A program made the translations under genes and the position numbers. Shown here in pieces: positions 37,850 to 47,200 of a stretch of 64,000 nucleotides of DNA. This DNA is from Fuerstiella sp. (GTDB lineage Bacteria > Planctomycetota > Planctomycetia > Planctomycetales > Planctomycetaceae): NCBI GenBank assembly GCA_029245955.1, contig JAQWOH010000069.1:17549-81548 (forward strand). The letters run 5' to 3'. Position 1 is the stretch's first letter. The number at the start of each line of letters is the position of its first letter. A model generated the notes under the pieces. It was given only the letters and a program-made list of their open reading frames with translations. It was not told where the DNA came from and did not search any database.

Positions 37850-38821
37850 ATGGAATACAACGTTCTCGGTCGTACGGGGGTGAAGGTGTCGCAATTGTGT
37901 TTTGGCACGATGTCGTTTGGAGGCGACGCGGACGAAGCGACCTCGGCCGCGATGTTCAAACAATGTCGAGACGCAGGGATTAACTTTTTTGATTGTGCCA
38001 ATGTGTACACAGCGGGGCGCTCTGAAGAGATTCTTGGAAAGTTGATCGCCGATTGTCGGGATGAACTGGTGATCACCAGCAAAGTGTTCGGCCAGATGGG
38101 GGACCACGCCAATGCCGGCGGTTTGTCTCGCCGCCACATTGTGCAGGCTGTCGAAGATTCGCTGCGGCGTCTGAATACTGATCGGCTGGACCTTTATTTT
38201 GTGCACCAGTACGACGCGGATACACCAATGGAAGAAGTCGTCGACGTGCTGGATGAATTGGTTCGACAGGGGAAGATTTTGTACCCAGCGGTGAGCAACT
38301 GGTCTGCCTGGCAGACAGCGAAAGCACTCGGAATTGCTGAGCGGAAAAATATGGTTCGATTCGCCTGCATGCAACCGATGTACAATCTGACCAAGCGGCA
38401 GGCGGAAGTGGAGTTGCTGCCGCTGGCCGAATCAGAGCAACTGGGTGTCATTCCCTACAGCCCCGTCGGCGGCGGACTGCTTGCCGGTAATTACTCAACG
38501 GGCACAAAGCCAGACAGTGGTCGACTGGTTGAGAATTCGATGTATACGAAACGCTACTACGAGGATATTTACTTTGAGGTCGCGGAGCGGTTTGTTTCTC
38601 ATGCGAATGAGCGGGGCATACATCCGGTTTCGCTGGCGGTTGCGTGGGTGGCCTCTCATCCGGCGGTGACCGCCCCGATCATCGGTGCCCGCAATCCTGA
38701 GCAGTTGCAGGCATCGCTGGCGGCAGTTGATGTGAGCATGACTGCGGAATGGCGTGCAGAAATCGACGCTCTGTCGCCGACTCCTCCGCTGGCAACTGAT
38801 CGCAGTGAGGAACGCTCGTAG
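37850..38821 (+). CDS. Aldo/keto reductase
   Basis: A 323-residue NADPH-dependent carbonyl reductase, soluble. ATG 37850 is preceded by AGAAGG and begins MEYNVLGRTGVKVSQLCFGTMSFG, the standard AKR opening; the open frame further upstream lacks similarity. The catalytic set is visible: Asp and Tyr in NFFDCANVYTAGRSEEILG, Lys in VITSKVFG, and His in LYFVHQYDADTPMEEV. The NADPH-binding end PIIGARNPEQLQASLAA is intact. It resembles the AKR branch acting on sugars and small aldehydes, but the substrate cannot be read from sequence. No operon partner is adjacent. Confidence 0.93.
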   Translation: MEYNVLGRTGVKVSQLCFGTMSFGGDADEATSAAMFKQCRDAGINFFDCANVYTAGRSEEILGKLIADCRDELVITSKVFGQMGDHANAGGLSRRHIVQAVEDSLRRLNTDRLDLYFVHQYDADTPMEEVVDVLDELVRQGKILYPAVSNWSAWQTAKALGIAERKNMVRFACMQPMYNLTKRQAEVELLPLAESEQLGVIPYSPVGGGLLAGNYSTGTKPDSGRLVENSMYTKRYYEDIYFEVAERFVSHANERGIHPVSLAVAWVASHPAVTAPIIGARNPEQLQASLAAVDVSMTAEWRAEIDALSPTPPLATDRSEERS

Positions 38822-38951
38822 TGCCAGTGAGCTCGGGTTGCGCAGTGTTCGCAATGATCAATGCTGCGTGATTACAGGGGAGCATTGAACCGGTTTGTTC
38901 TGTGTCTGCGTCGGTCGTGATAATTTATCACACTGACTGCTGATGTTTCTG

Positions 38952-39560
38952 TCAGAGCCGGTGCGGCGTTGTGCGTAACCCCTTCCGGATCTGCAGAGGC
39001 GTCGTCCCCGGTTGTATACGTGTATGCGACCGTTTAATCCGGCCCCGGCGGGAGTTCCGCAGTGTGAACAGCGAACGTGAAAATTTCTGCTCAGATTCGT
39101 GACGATCCGGTTGTTTGCCCGAAGCTGTGTCGTGGCAGACGATCGCGCCGCTGGCCCTGATCGTCACCAGTACTTCGCCGTCGTTGATGAGCGAGACATG
39201 ATCGATTGCGCCGCCGGTCGTTCTGTCTGTTCCTTCGACCGCACTGGCGTTTACATCTAATTGCTCGGCTTCCCGTAGGCTGCTGCACGCATGCAGGATC
39301 CCGTCATGGTGTGAGAAACGAACGTAGGTCCCCCAGCGACCTGTCTTGATCTTTGTTCTCTGCTCACCACTTTTCATGTCCCCAAGGCGGATCGTGCCGC
39401 CTCCGGCTGTCGCTGCCAACGGTCTGCTGTCAGACGAAAACGCAGGTGAGCGAACCGGATTGTTTTGTTCCCACAGGTCGTACAACTGCGTCGCGGATGC
39501 GATATCCCGGACGATCAGCGAAATCCGGTCAGCCAATGCGACACGTCTTCCGTGATTGCC
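38952..39560 (-). pseudogene. WD40-repeat protein fragment
   Basis: Only about two beta-propeller blades remain. The clearest reads NPVRSPAFSSDSRPLAATAG then GGTIRLGDMKSG, where the normal final Trp of the blade (LWD) is Gly. The upstream blade end is RISLIVRDIASATQLYDLWE. The frame is open back to a TAA near 39566-39568 with no good start codon, and the C-terminal 60 residues lose WD40 character. Full WD40 proteins have seven or more blades, so this is a fragment of a lost gene, perhaps of the kinase-WD40 type common in planctomycetes. Confidence 0.6.
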
Positions 39561-39747
39561 GATTCGTTATCTGCCACAGCTCATTGAGCTGAACAAAGGG
39601 TGGCCTGCGATCTTTGAATGTGGTCGGTCCAGGCTGTGAGTATCGCGAATGGTACTCGGTAATGCAGGGGCCGGAATGTCCGGGAGAGGGCAGCCATTTG
39701 GAGGTTCCGGTTTTATCCCAACGGTATTCGATCTATCCTAAGTGGCG

Positions 39748-39774
39748 CCGGAACGCATACGGCATGCGTTCCGG
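39748..39774. promoter_or_regulatory. 11-bp hairpin in the leader of the anion transporter gene
   Basis: Perfect arms 39748-39758 and 39764-39774 (CCGGAACGCAT) with a 5-nt loop lie 44 bp before the ATG at 39819. It could be a leader structure or the end of an upstream transcript; no U-tract follows. Confidence 0.5.
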
Positions 39775-39818
39775 AGGATTGATACCGTTGAAAGTGATTT
39801 CCTGGTCGAGAGGTAGAC

Positions 39819-41870
39819 ATGAAGTTACTCCGTAACGCGTTGCTGGACGGATGTTTTCTACTGGATCTGGACGAGCGGGAACTGCCCTCCGTTTTTCAAC
39901 AGGTTGTCAAATATCTGGTGGCGCGCGGTACGGTCGTGGCGGCCGAGGCGGACCAGCTGGAGGCGTCTTTAAATGAACGTGAACGTCTGGTTTCCACGGC
40001 CATTGGAAATGCGGTTGCCGTTCCCCACACCTATCTGAATGCTGTTCGCGAGCCGACCATCGTACTTGTGCGGCTGGCTCATGCGGTGAATCTGGGAGCA
40101 CCCGACGGCGTGCCGGTACGCTTCGTGTTTGTCCTGCTGGGACCGACGGGAGCGGCTGCGCAGCATCTGGATTCGCTGGCGAATATTGCTCGGCTGGTGG
40201 CCAATGAGGAGTTTAGATACGACGCTCGTGTTGCCAAGACGCAGCTTGATCTTCTGGCGGCCCTCGATCGCTTCGATCGGCGGACAGCGACAGTACCGGC
40301 ACCAAAAGAAGAAAAAGCGGATGGTCTGGCGTACACCGGTCGGCTGTGCGGTGGACTGATGCAGGATATTCGTCGTCGGCTGCCTCATTACGCCAGTGAT
40401 TTTCGTGACGGGTTTCATTCCAAAAGCGTGGCCTCCACACTGTTCCTGTTCTTCGCCTGTCTGGCGCCGGCGATCACGTTTGGTGGCATCATGGCTGAGC
40501 TGACCAACAACCATATCGGCGCTGTCGAAATGATCGTGGCGTCCGCCTTCTGTGGCGTGACGTACGCGCTGTTTTCGGGACAGCCCCTGATTATTCTGGG
40601 CGGTACAGGCCCGTTGCTGGTGTTTACGTGGCTGTTGTACGTTCTGTGCGGTCAGTTGCAGATTGAACAATACTTCCTTGAAGTTTTTGCCTGGGTCGGA
40701 CTGTGGACAGCGCTGTTACTGTTTGCGCTGGCAGCGACTGACGCCAGTTGCCTGTTGAGGTATTTTACAAGATTCACAGATGAAATTTTTGCGGCGCTGA
40801 TTTCGATTATCTTTATTTATGCTGCGGTTGAGGCGCTGGCGAGTATTGTGTCGGACGTGTACCAGGTCGAACGTACCAGCCACGACAAGGCGCTGGTGCC
40901 TCTGATTCTGGCAATGGGGACATTCTTTATTGCTTTCGCATTGTCGAGGATTCGCAGCAGTCGCTACCTGCTGCCACAGGTTCGCGAGTTCCTTGCGGAT
41001 TTTGGTCCGACCATCGCACTGGCAGCCATGACTGTGGCGGCCGTGACGTGGTTTCATGATGTTCAGACGACGACACTGCCCGCTCCCGATGCGATGCGAC
41101 CAACGATGGAACGAGCATGGCTGATCAATCCGCTGGCAGCGCCCCGGTGGGTGTGGCTGGCGGCGATCGGACCTGCAATCCTGGCAACCCTGCTGCTGTT
41201 TCTGGACCAGAATATTACCGCGCGTCTTATTAACAGCCCTGACCATAAACTGCAGAAGGGAGATGCCTATCACTATGACCTTGCTCTTCTGGGCGGGCTG
41301 ATTGCGATCTGTTCGATGTTCGGGCTGCCCTGGCTTGTGGCGGCAACTGTTCGTTCATTGAATCACGTGCGCAGTCTGGCGACTGTGGAAAATGTTGTGG
41401 ACAGGAGTGGCGATTCACGCGAGCGAGTTCTGCATGTTCGGGAAACTCGAGTGACGGCGCTGGCAATTCACCTGTTGATTGGGCTGTCGGTCCTGGCATT
41501 GCCGATGCTGAAGACGATCCCGATGGCGGTGCTGTACGGTCTGTTTCTGTTCATGGGTGTCGTATCCATGGCGGGCAATCAGTTTTTTGAGCGGCTGCGA
41601 TTGTGGTTCATGGACTCGTCTCTGTATCCGACGTCGCATTACATGCGACGTGTTCCCGTCTGGACGATTCACAAATTTACGCTGCTGCAGCTGGGTTGTC
41701 TGGTCGTGCTTGGGCTGGTGGAAGTGTCGCCACTGGGGATTCTGTTTCCGGTGTTCCTTGTGCTGCTGGTTCCTGTACGGATTCTGGCAGGCAGGTACTT
41801 TACTCCGGAGGAACTGGCGGCTCTGGATGCGGAAGAAGAACCGGAAGACGAGGAGACTCACTGGGCCTGA
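39819..41870 (+). CDS. SLC4-type anion (bicarbonate) transporter with N-terminal PTS EIIA-like domain
   Basis: A 683-residue membrane protein. Residues 1-165 resemble a fructose/mannitol-type PTS EIIA domain: LPSVFQQVVKYLVARG, then AIGNAVAVPHTYLNAV, where H70 sits where EIIA proteins are phosphorylated, then VFVLLGPTGAAAQHLDSLANIARLV. From about residue 190 the protein matches the SLC4/Band 3 family: FGGIMAELTNNHIGAVE, FSGQPLIILGGTGPLLVF, FTDEIFAALISIIFIYAAVEAL, LPWLVAATVRSLNHVRSLA and LYGLFLFMGVVSMAGNQFF, with ten or more membrane segments. It would exchange or co-transport HCO3- or a similar anion at the inner membrane. GAGAGG lies seven bases before the ATG. The cytoplasmic domain of animal Band 3 also has an EIIA-like fold, so this architecture is telling. 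Confidence 0.88.
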   Translation: MKLLRNALLDGCFLLDLDERELPSVFQQVVKYLVARGTVVAAEADQLEASLNERERLVSTAIGNAVAVPHTYLNAVREPTIVLVRLAHAVNLGAPDGVPVRFVFVLLGPTGAAAQHLDSLANIARLVANEEFRYDARVAKTQLDLLAALDRFDRRTATVPAPKEEKADGLAYTGRLCGGLMQDIRRRLPHYASDFRDGFHSKSVASTLFLFFACLAPAITFGGIMAELTNNHIGAVEMIVASAFCGVTYALFSGQPLIILGGTGPLLVFTWLLYVLCGQLQIEQYFLEVFAWVGLWTALLLFALAATDASCLLRYFTRFTDEIFAALISIIFIYAAVEALASIVSDVYQVERTSHDKALVPLILAMGTFFIAFALSRIRSSRYLLPQVREFLADFGPTIALAAMTVAAVTWFHDVQTTTLPAPDAMRPTMERAWLINPLAAPRWVWLAAIGPAILATLLLFLDQNITARLINSPDHKLQKGDAYHYDLALLGGLIAICSMFGLPWLVAATVRSLNHVRSLATVENVVDRSGDSRERVLHVRETRVTALAIHLLIGLSVLALPMLKTIPMAVLYGLFLFMGVVSMAGNQFFERLRLWFMDSSLYPTSHYMRRVPVWTIHKFTLLQLGCLVVLGLVEVSPLGILFPVFLVLLVPVRILAGRYFTPEELAALDAEEEPEDEETHWA

Positions 41871-42032
41871 TCCGGGTGGCAGTCGCGCGGCAGACTCACG
41901 GGGCCACAGTTGTTTTCCGTCAAACCTCGCATATTTGCAACGACTCCATAGAGCAAGTGTATTCGTGACCGGGCTGGCTTATGATCTTCGGGAAAGTGAG
42001 GCGGGAGAGAGGGAGAGGCAGGGAGAGGCAAT

Positions 42033-43538
42033 ATGTTGAGCATCCTTGGGTCTGCGAATCCGTGTCGTGGCGGCGTTGGTCGGCGAACTGCGATGAGTAT
42101 TGGCGCGCTGGGAACGATATCTTTGAGTTTACCGGAAGTGTTGCACCACCAGTCACTGGCTGCCCGCACTCAGTCGGTTGGTTCAACATTTGGACGCGCG
42201 AAACGTATCCTGCTGGTGTATCTGCAGGGTGCGGCGTCTCAGTTTGAAACATGGGATCCCAAACCGGAAGCTCCCAAAGGCGTGCGCGGGAAGTGGGGGG
42301 CGATTCAGACCTCCGTTCCAGGGACGGTCATCAGTGAGCAGCTTCCGAAGCTGGCGGCACTGGCGGATCGTCTTGGAATCGTGCGGTCGATGACGCATCC
42401 CAACAATAATCACTCCAACCTGTATACGCTGACAGGATACGCCGCGACGGATTTTTCAAGCGAGACGAATCCGTTCGACAATCGACATCACCCCTTCTTT
42501 GGCAGTGTGCTCGACTACCTTGAGGATCAGCGGGCACCGCATGAGACTCCGGAGCTTCCCCGGAATATAGGACTGCCGTTTCGTTTGAGCACGTACGCGC
42601 CGTTCAGTCGACGGTCCGGTCCGTACGGAGCGTTCCTGGGACACGGTTATAACCCGGTCTGGACGGAGTTTGACGGGAAGGCGACGAAGACCGCAAACCG
42701 GGTCAGCTTCTTTCGACGACTGGCGGGCGTGGATGTTCAGGATCCGTATCTGGGCATTACTCCGAAAAGTCGTCTGCGTGTGTCGAAGGCGGCGCAGCTG
42801 CAGCACGGGCTGACGATCGATCGACTCGATAAACGACGCAGCCTGCTGCAGCAGTTCGACGACGAACAGCGACAATTCGGTGAAAGCGATCCCGCTCACA
42901 GCCTGGATCGTTTTCAGCAGATGGCGTTTTCACTGATCTGTTCTGAAAAAATGCGTAATGCACTGGATGTCGGTATGGAACCGATGGCCTTGCGCCAAGA
43001 ATATGGAATGACATTGTTCGGGCAGTCCGCTCTGACGGCTCGGCGACTGCTGGAAGCCGACTGTCCTTTAGTGTCTGTGTTCTGGGACGAATACAAAGTT
43101 GTGAACACTGCATGGGATACGCACTTTAATCACTTCACTCGGATGGGAAATGAATTGCTGCCTGGGTTTGATTCCGGCATGAGCAGTCTGTTGCTGGATC
43201 TGGAGGACCGCGGCCTGCTGGATGACACACTGGTGATGTGTCTGACGGAGCACGGCCGCACGCCGAAAATCGACAACCTGAATCGTGGTGGGGGACGGGG
43301 ACACTGGTCTCAGTCCTACAGTGTGATGTTGGCCGGTGGCGGCATTCGGCCAGGCACTGTCGTGGGAGCATCCGATGATCAGGGAGCCTTCGTTAAGGAA
43401 CGTCCCGTCAGCCCCGAAGACATCCTGGCGACCATGTATCACCTGAAAGGCATCGCCGCGGATACTGTCATTCCCGACCGACTGGACAGACCTGTTCGCC
43501 TGACAGAGCATGGTCAGGCGATTTCTGAGCTGGTATGA
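42033..43538 (+). CDS. DUF1501 protein with Tat-type signal
   Basis: A 501-residue member of a planctomycete-rich family related to the alkaline phosphatase/sulfatase fold. A strong GGGAGAGG ribosome site sits just before the ATG. The N-terminus has GGVGRRTAMSIGALGTISLSL, a twin-arginine-like export signal. The family blocks ILLVYLQGAASQFETWDPKPEAP, VRSMTHPNNNHSN, MALRQEYGMTLFGQSALTARRLLE, VSVFWDE and LTEHGRTPKI follow, the last supplying an expected metal ligand. DUF1501 genes usually pair with a DUF1549/DUF1553 cytochrome-type protein; none is adjacent here. Its 3' end faces a second DUF1501 gene 75 bp away. Confidence 0.93.
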   Translation: MLSILGSANPCRGGVGRRTAMSIGALGTISLSLPEVLHHQSLAARTQSVGSTFGRAKRILLVYLQGAASQFETWDPKPEAPKGVRGKWGAIQTSVPGTVISEQLPKLAALADRLGIVRSMTHPNNNHSNLYTLTGYAATDFSSETNPFDNRHHPFFGSVLDYLEDQRAPHETPELPRNIGLPFRLSTYAPFSRRSGPYGAFLGHGYNPVWTEFDGKATKTANRVSFFRRLAGVDVQDPYLGITPKSRLRVSKAAQLQHGLTIDRLDKRRSLLQQFDDEQRQFGESDPAHSLDRFQQMAFSLICSEKMRNALDVGMEPMALRQEYGMTLFGQSALTARRLLEADCPLVSVFWDEYKVVNTAWDTHFNHFTRMGNELLPGFDSGMSSLLLDLEDRGLLDDTLVMCLTEHGRTPKIDNLNRGGGRGHWSQSYSVMLAGGGIRPGTVVGASDDQGAFVKERPVSPEDILATMYHLKGIAADTVIPDRLDRPVRLTEHGQAISELV

Positions 43539-43613
43539 CTTCTCCTCGGTTCCTATGACGCATTCCGGCCTCAGAGAGTGCTGAGTGATTTCGTCAATTG
43601 TGGCACATGACCG

Positions 43614-45062
43614 TCAGCCAAACAGCTCAGTCAGTGGCTGTCCCCCGTGCATCACCGGCACGGGGCGCCCGAATGTGTCGTGCATGCGCGTTTCCGGAGC
43701 GATGCCGAGGGCATGAAAGATTGTGGCGGACAGCGTTTCCGGACTGACGGGATTGTCGGTGGGATAGCCCGCGTCTTTGTCAGACGTCCCATAAGTGATT
43801 CCGCCTCGAATTCCGGCTCCGGCCAGAACGGCGGGGAAACAGTGGCTCCAGTGTCCGCGTCCCCACTGAGCATTTGCAGGCTTTGGTGTGCGTCCCATCT
43901 CGCCCAGGCAGACCACCAGCGTTTCGTCCAGCAGCCCTCGATCGCTCATGTCCGCAAGCAGTGCCGAAAGCGTCTGGTCAAGGCCGGGCAGCAGATGCTG
44001 ACCGACGTCATGAGATCCGGTGTGGCTGTCCCAGCTGTATCCGTCCGGGCAATCCCACAGCACTGTGACAAATCTGGCACCGGCTTCCAGCATGCGGCGT
44101 CCCATTAATGCTGACTGTCCGAACAGATGTCTGCCATACCGATCCCGCAGTGCCGCCGACTCACGACGGATATCGAAGGCCGCTCGCATCTTGTCTGATG
44201 TTACCAGTTCAACGGCGCGGGCCCGGGTTCGACTGTATTCGACCACCGACCGCGCCTGATCCAGTTGTCGACGAGCTGCGTCAAACTGCTCCAGCAGGCT
44301 GACGCGGCGAACGGTTCGGTTCACAGTCATGTCGGCCTGTACATCAAGGCCGCGAATACGAAAGTCGAGCTCCTTATCGATGCAGTCTCGGAAGTACGGG
44401 TTGTCGTCCTTGCTGCGTTTTGTGATTCTGGTGGCCAGAGGATTGAATGAGCGGCCCAGCCATCCGGCGTACTGGCCGGAACGATCGTAGCCCTGAATGT
44501 GCCCCAGTGGATTAGGCAGATAGACATAACTCGGAAAGTCTCGTTGTTGTTCCGGCAGTTTATCGGCATCGGCATGGTAATCCAGATACTGTACGACGGA
44601 ACCCATCGCGGGCCAGTCCTTCTGCGTCGCATCAACGTTGGCCGCACCTCGATCTGCCGGCGGAAGTGGATGGCCGGTTTGTATGTAGTGGCAGGCGTTG
44701 TGGTCATTGTGCGGATGGGTCATCGTCCGTAGAACGGCAAACCGGTCCGAGATTGCTGCCAGCTGCGGCAGCTTCTCGCAGATCTGTAGTCCTGGCGTGC
44801 GCGAAGCGATGGGCTGATAGGGGCCCCGAATGCCGGTTGATGCATCCGGTTTCATGTCGAATGTTTCCAGCTGGCTGGGGCCGCCAAACAGAAACAGAAA
44901 CATGACCGACTTAGCACGAGGTTGAACGACGTGGCCAGCACCTTCTGCCCTCAGTAAACAGGTCAGGCTCGTCCCCAGCAGTCCGGTTCCCGCGGCCTGC
45001 AGTATCTCCCGACGTGAATAACCGTTGCAGAGTCGTTGTGGCTTCCCCTGAATCGTGAGCAT
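43614..45062 (-). CDS. DUF1501 protein with Tat signal, second copy
   Basis: With ATG 45062 (AGGTG nearby upstream) the product has 482 residues. CNGYSRREILQAAGTGLLGTSL is a clear Tat signal (SRR-E-I-L). The family blocks follow: VMFLFLFGGPSQLETFDMKP, LRTMTHPHNDHNACHYIQTGHP, SYVYLPNPLG, LRDRYGRHLFGQSALMGRRMLEAG, FVTVLWDC, LVVCLGEMGRTPK and GRGHWSHCFPAVLAGAGIRGG. It is only distantly similar to the convergent 42033-43538 copy, so they are paralogues from different branches rather than a recent duplication. The open frame continues 69 codons upstream of the ATG without family character. Confidence 0.93.
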   Translation of the reverse strand: MLTIQGKPQRLCNGYSRREILQAAGTGLLGTSLTCLLRAEGAGHVVQPRAKSVMFLFLFGGPSQLETFDMKPDASTGIRGPYQPIASRTPGLQICEKLPQLAAISDRFAVLRTMTHPHNDHNACHYIQTGHPLPPADRGAANVDATQKDWPAMGSVVQYLDYHADADKLPEQQRDFPSYVYLPNPLGHIQGYDRSGQYAGWLGRSFNPLATRITKRSKDDNPYFRDCIDKELDFRIRGLDVQADMTVNRTVRRVSLLEQFDAARRQLDQARSVVEYSRTRARAVELVTSDKMRAAFDIRRESAALRDRYGRHLFGQSALMGRRMLEAGARFVTVLWDCPDGYSWDSHTGSHDVGQHLLPGLDQTLSALLADMSDRGLLDETLVVCLGEMGRTPKPANAQWGRGHWSHCFPAVLAGAGIRGGITYGTSDKDAGYPTDNPVSPETLSATIFHALGIAPETRMHDTFGRPVPVMHGGQPLTELFG

Positions 45063-45368
45063 GACATCACCTGGCAATGATCCGGCAGTTGAATTCAAAG
45101 ACGCTGCGGGTGCTAAAGGAACCGTGGCGTGCGTTGGTTCCTTACACTCCAGTATAGCAGTATTTCGGAAGAATACCGGTTTTTCCAGGCTGCCGTGTGG
45201 TCTCTGCGCGGATCTGTGTTGCCGATGGATCCGAATGCCGCCGGTGCACGCTGCCTGAAAACTGAGCACTTCGTCAGCGGGCCACTATTCGGAGCGGCTG
45301 GCGGTACCGCAGCCTGTGAGACTCAATTGAGTGACAGTGCAACGGAATCGACAACAGGCTGCAGCTGC

Positions 45369-45417
45369 AAAACTGGTGGTTGTTGGTTCACAGGATGCAT
45401 TCGGTCAACCAACAACC
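45369..45417 (-). terminator. Candidate terminator for the Thr-rich protein gene
   Basis: Perfect 11-bp arms 45378-45388 and 45407-45417 (GGTTGTTGGTT/AACCAACAACC) with an 18-nt loop. Read leftward, the stem is followed by ACCAGTTTTGC, including a four-U run at 45369-45372, about 65 bp past the stop of the gene at 45482. Confidence 0.5.
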
Positions 45418-45481
45418 GAATTCTGAACGGTTTCGGCTTACCGGCCGGCCGCATGAATACCGGCCGAAGTGTGATGTCTGC

Positions 45482-45967
45482 TTAACGCCAGACACGTACG
45501 TGATAAAAGCCGTCGGGGCCGCGGAGTGTGGCCTGTGCAACCAGTTGGCCGCTGCCCACGCACGTCACCACGCGCCCGCTCATGCTGAAGCCGACTCCCA
45601 CGAACGTACCCATCGGAGCGCTGCGGACGTGGCCTTTATATCGACGTTCCACCATCATTTTCGCCTCGGCTTCGGCCCACATCTGCAACGGTGATTCCTT
45701 GATCTGTTCAGGATCTGAGGATGTAGATGCCGATTTGGCGGAAGCAGCCGTTGTCACCGCTGACGTCGTTGCGTCAGCAGACTTGGTTGTCGTGGTGCGT
45801 GCCGACGTATTCGTGGTGTTGGCCTTCGTGGTAACTGTCCGTGTCGTGACGTTGGGTACGGTTCGTGTTACAGGTCGGTAGACCATATGCCGAGTTCGCC
45901 TTTTGGCGGCGTTAACAGGGGTGACAGCGATCAGTACAGCCGCCAGTATAAGAATTGAGCGAATCAT
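45482..45967 (-). CDS. Small secreted Thr-rich protein, unknown function
   Basis: A 161-residue protein with signal peptide MIRSILILAAVLIAVTPVNA. About 65 residues of Thr, Ala, Ser and Lys (VTTRTVTTKANTTNTSARTT) form a linker that may be glycosylated or disordered. The C-terminal 75 residues look like a compact domain: MWAEAEAKMMVERRYKGHV, APMGTFVGVGFS, VVTCVGSGQLVAQATLRG and YHVRVWR. I have a sense of similar C-termini in other planctomycete secreted proteins, but no named function. It may be an extracellular stalked domain anchored by the linker. Confidence 0.7.
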   Translation of the reverse strand: MIRSILILAAVLIAVTPVNAAKRRTRHMVYRPVTRTVPNVTTRTVTTKANTTNTSARTTTTKSADATTSAVTTAASAKSASTSSDPEQIKESPLQMWAEAEAKMMVERRYKGHVRSAPMGTFVGVGFSMSGRVVTCVGSGQLVAQATLRGPDGFYHVRVWR

Positions 45968-46216
45968 CGTTTTGAATCTCCATAATCAGTGATGCGGGCG
46001 AACCATTGCCGCCGAAGACACCAGACCCTAGCGAACCGTACTCTGTCTGACCAGTGTCCTGCTCTGCCCGCGATGAAGAGACGCCCAATCCGTTTTCTGC
46101 CAGTGCATGTTCTCATTCAGAGGAACTGTGTCGTGACTTACTTTCGACACCTGGTCGGGCTTCCGCTCTCAGCGTTGTGCGATTCGCTGTCAAGCGGGTG
46201 ACCGATCCCTGCGACA

Positions 46217-47200
46217 CTATTTCATGTGTCGATCGACGAACTCGAACGCTTTCACATAGGCCCGGTCGATCAGTTGCGGGTCTCCGCCGACCAGTCCGTG
46301 TTCACCGTTGACGATACTGATCAGTTCGTGCTCAACCCCGTGCTTTCTGAATTCTTCAGCCATCATCGTTGACTGCTCATACGGTACATCCGTGTCGTTC
46401 GTACCGTGAATCAACATGGTCGGCGGGTAGTCCCGAGTGACATTTTTCACGGCCATATAAGGATAGAAATTCTGTGCTTCAGTGATCGGATTCCAGTTGG
46501 TGACCTGCTGCGGCCAGATTCCGCGCTGACGGCAGAAGTTGTAGAAGGTGCCACCGTTACCTTTGCGTTTACGGGCATCTGAAACGGGCGGTCCGGTCAC
46601 CTGAGCAAATGCATCTTCTTTCGTGACCTGTACCCTGTTGTGGCGGGGGTGGGGGCTGGGTTTGCTGTACCAGTCTCCTACCAGGTCACCATAGCCCCAG
46701 AATGCGACCAGTACAGTCGGGCGTGGCTGGACGCGGAATCCGGAAGTGAGCGTCAGGCACCCTCCCGCCGACCCGCCCATGACTGCGATGCGACCTGTAT
46801 CTGCATGAAACAGCGCCGCACCGTCTTTCCGAATCCACCTGAACGCATCTTCGATGTCTTCAATAATTCCCGGCAGTTTGGTTTCGGGAGCCAGGCGATA
46901 GTCGATCGAAACGATGATGTAACCTGCCTCAAGCATTCGCTTTTTCACGCGACCGCTGACACCTGCCCGACTTCCGTTGATCAGTGCGCCGCCATGAATC
47001 CAGACGATGACTGGTCTCAGCGTGTTGTCGTCAGCGCGATGAACATCCGCTCTGATCTTAAGATTGTCGACTTGTTTGTAAGTGTACGTGGTCAACTTTG
47101 TCTGCACCTCTGAGGCGAGTACGTTTTGCGACAGAGTTACCATAACAAACCCCAGTGCTGCATTCTTCACAATCTGTCGCCGGTCAACATGTGCAGTCAT
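46217..47200 (-). CDS. Exported alpha/beta-hydrolase (BD-FAE/esterase type)
   Basis: A 327-residue esterase/lipase-fold enzyme. ATG 47200 gives an N-terminal DRRQIVKNAALGFVMVTLSQNVLA, a possible Tat-like or Sec signal. VIVWIHGGALINGSR supplies the HGG oxyanion loop, VMGGSAGGCLTLT the nucleophile elbow with Ser, LIHGTNDTDVPYEQS the Asp, and IVNGEHGLVGG the His. The likely role is cleavage of acetyl or feruloyl esters from polysaccharides. It overlaps the end of the upstream gene by 17 bp (47184-47200), so the two form an operon and may work on one substrate. The lid region contains an odd basic insert (PSPHPRHNRVQVTKEDAF). Confidence 0.85.
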   Translation of the reverse strand: MTAHVDRRQIVKNAALGFVMVTLSQNVLASEVQTKLTTYTYKQVDNLKIRADVHRADDNTLRPVIVWIHGGALINGSRAGVSGRVKKRMLEAGYIIVSIDYRLAPETKLPGIIEDIEDAFRWIRKDGAALFHADTGRIAVMGGSAGGCLTLTSGFRVQPRPTVLVAFWGYGDLVGDWYSKPSPHPRHNRVQVTKEDAFAQVTGPPVSDARKRKGNGGTFYNFCRQRGIWPQQVTNWNPITEAQNFYPYMAVKNVTRDYPPTMLIHGTNDTDVPYEQSTMMAEEFRKHGVEHELISIVNGEHGLVGGDPQLIDRAYVKAFEFVDRHMK

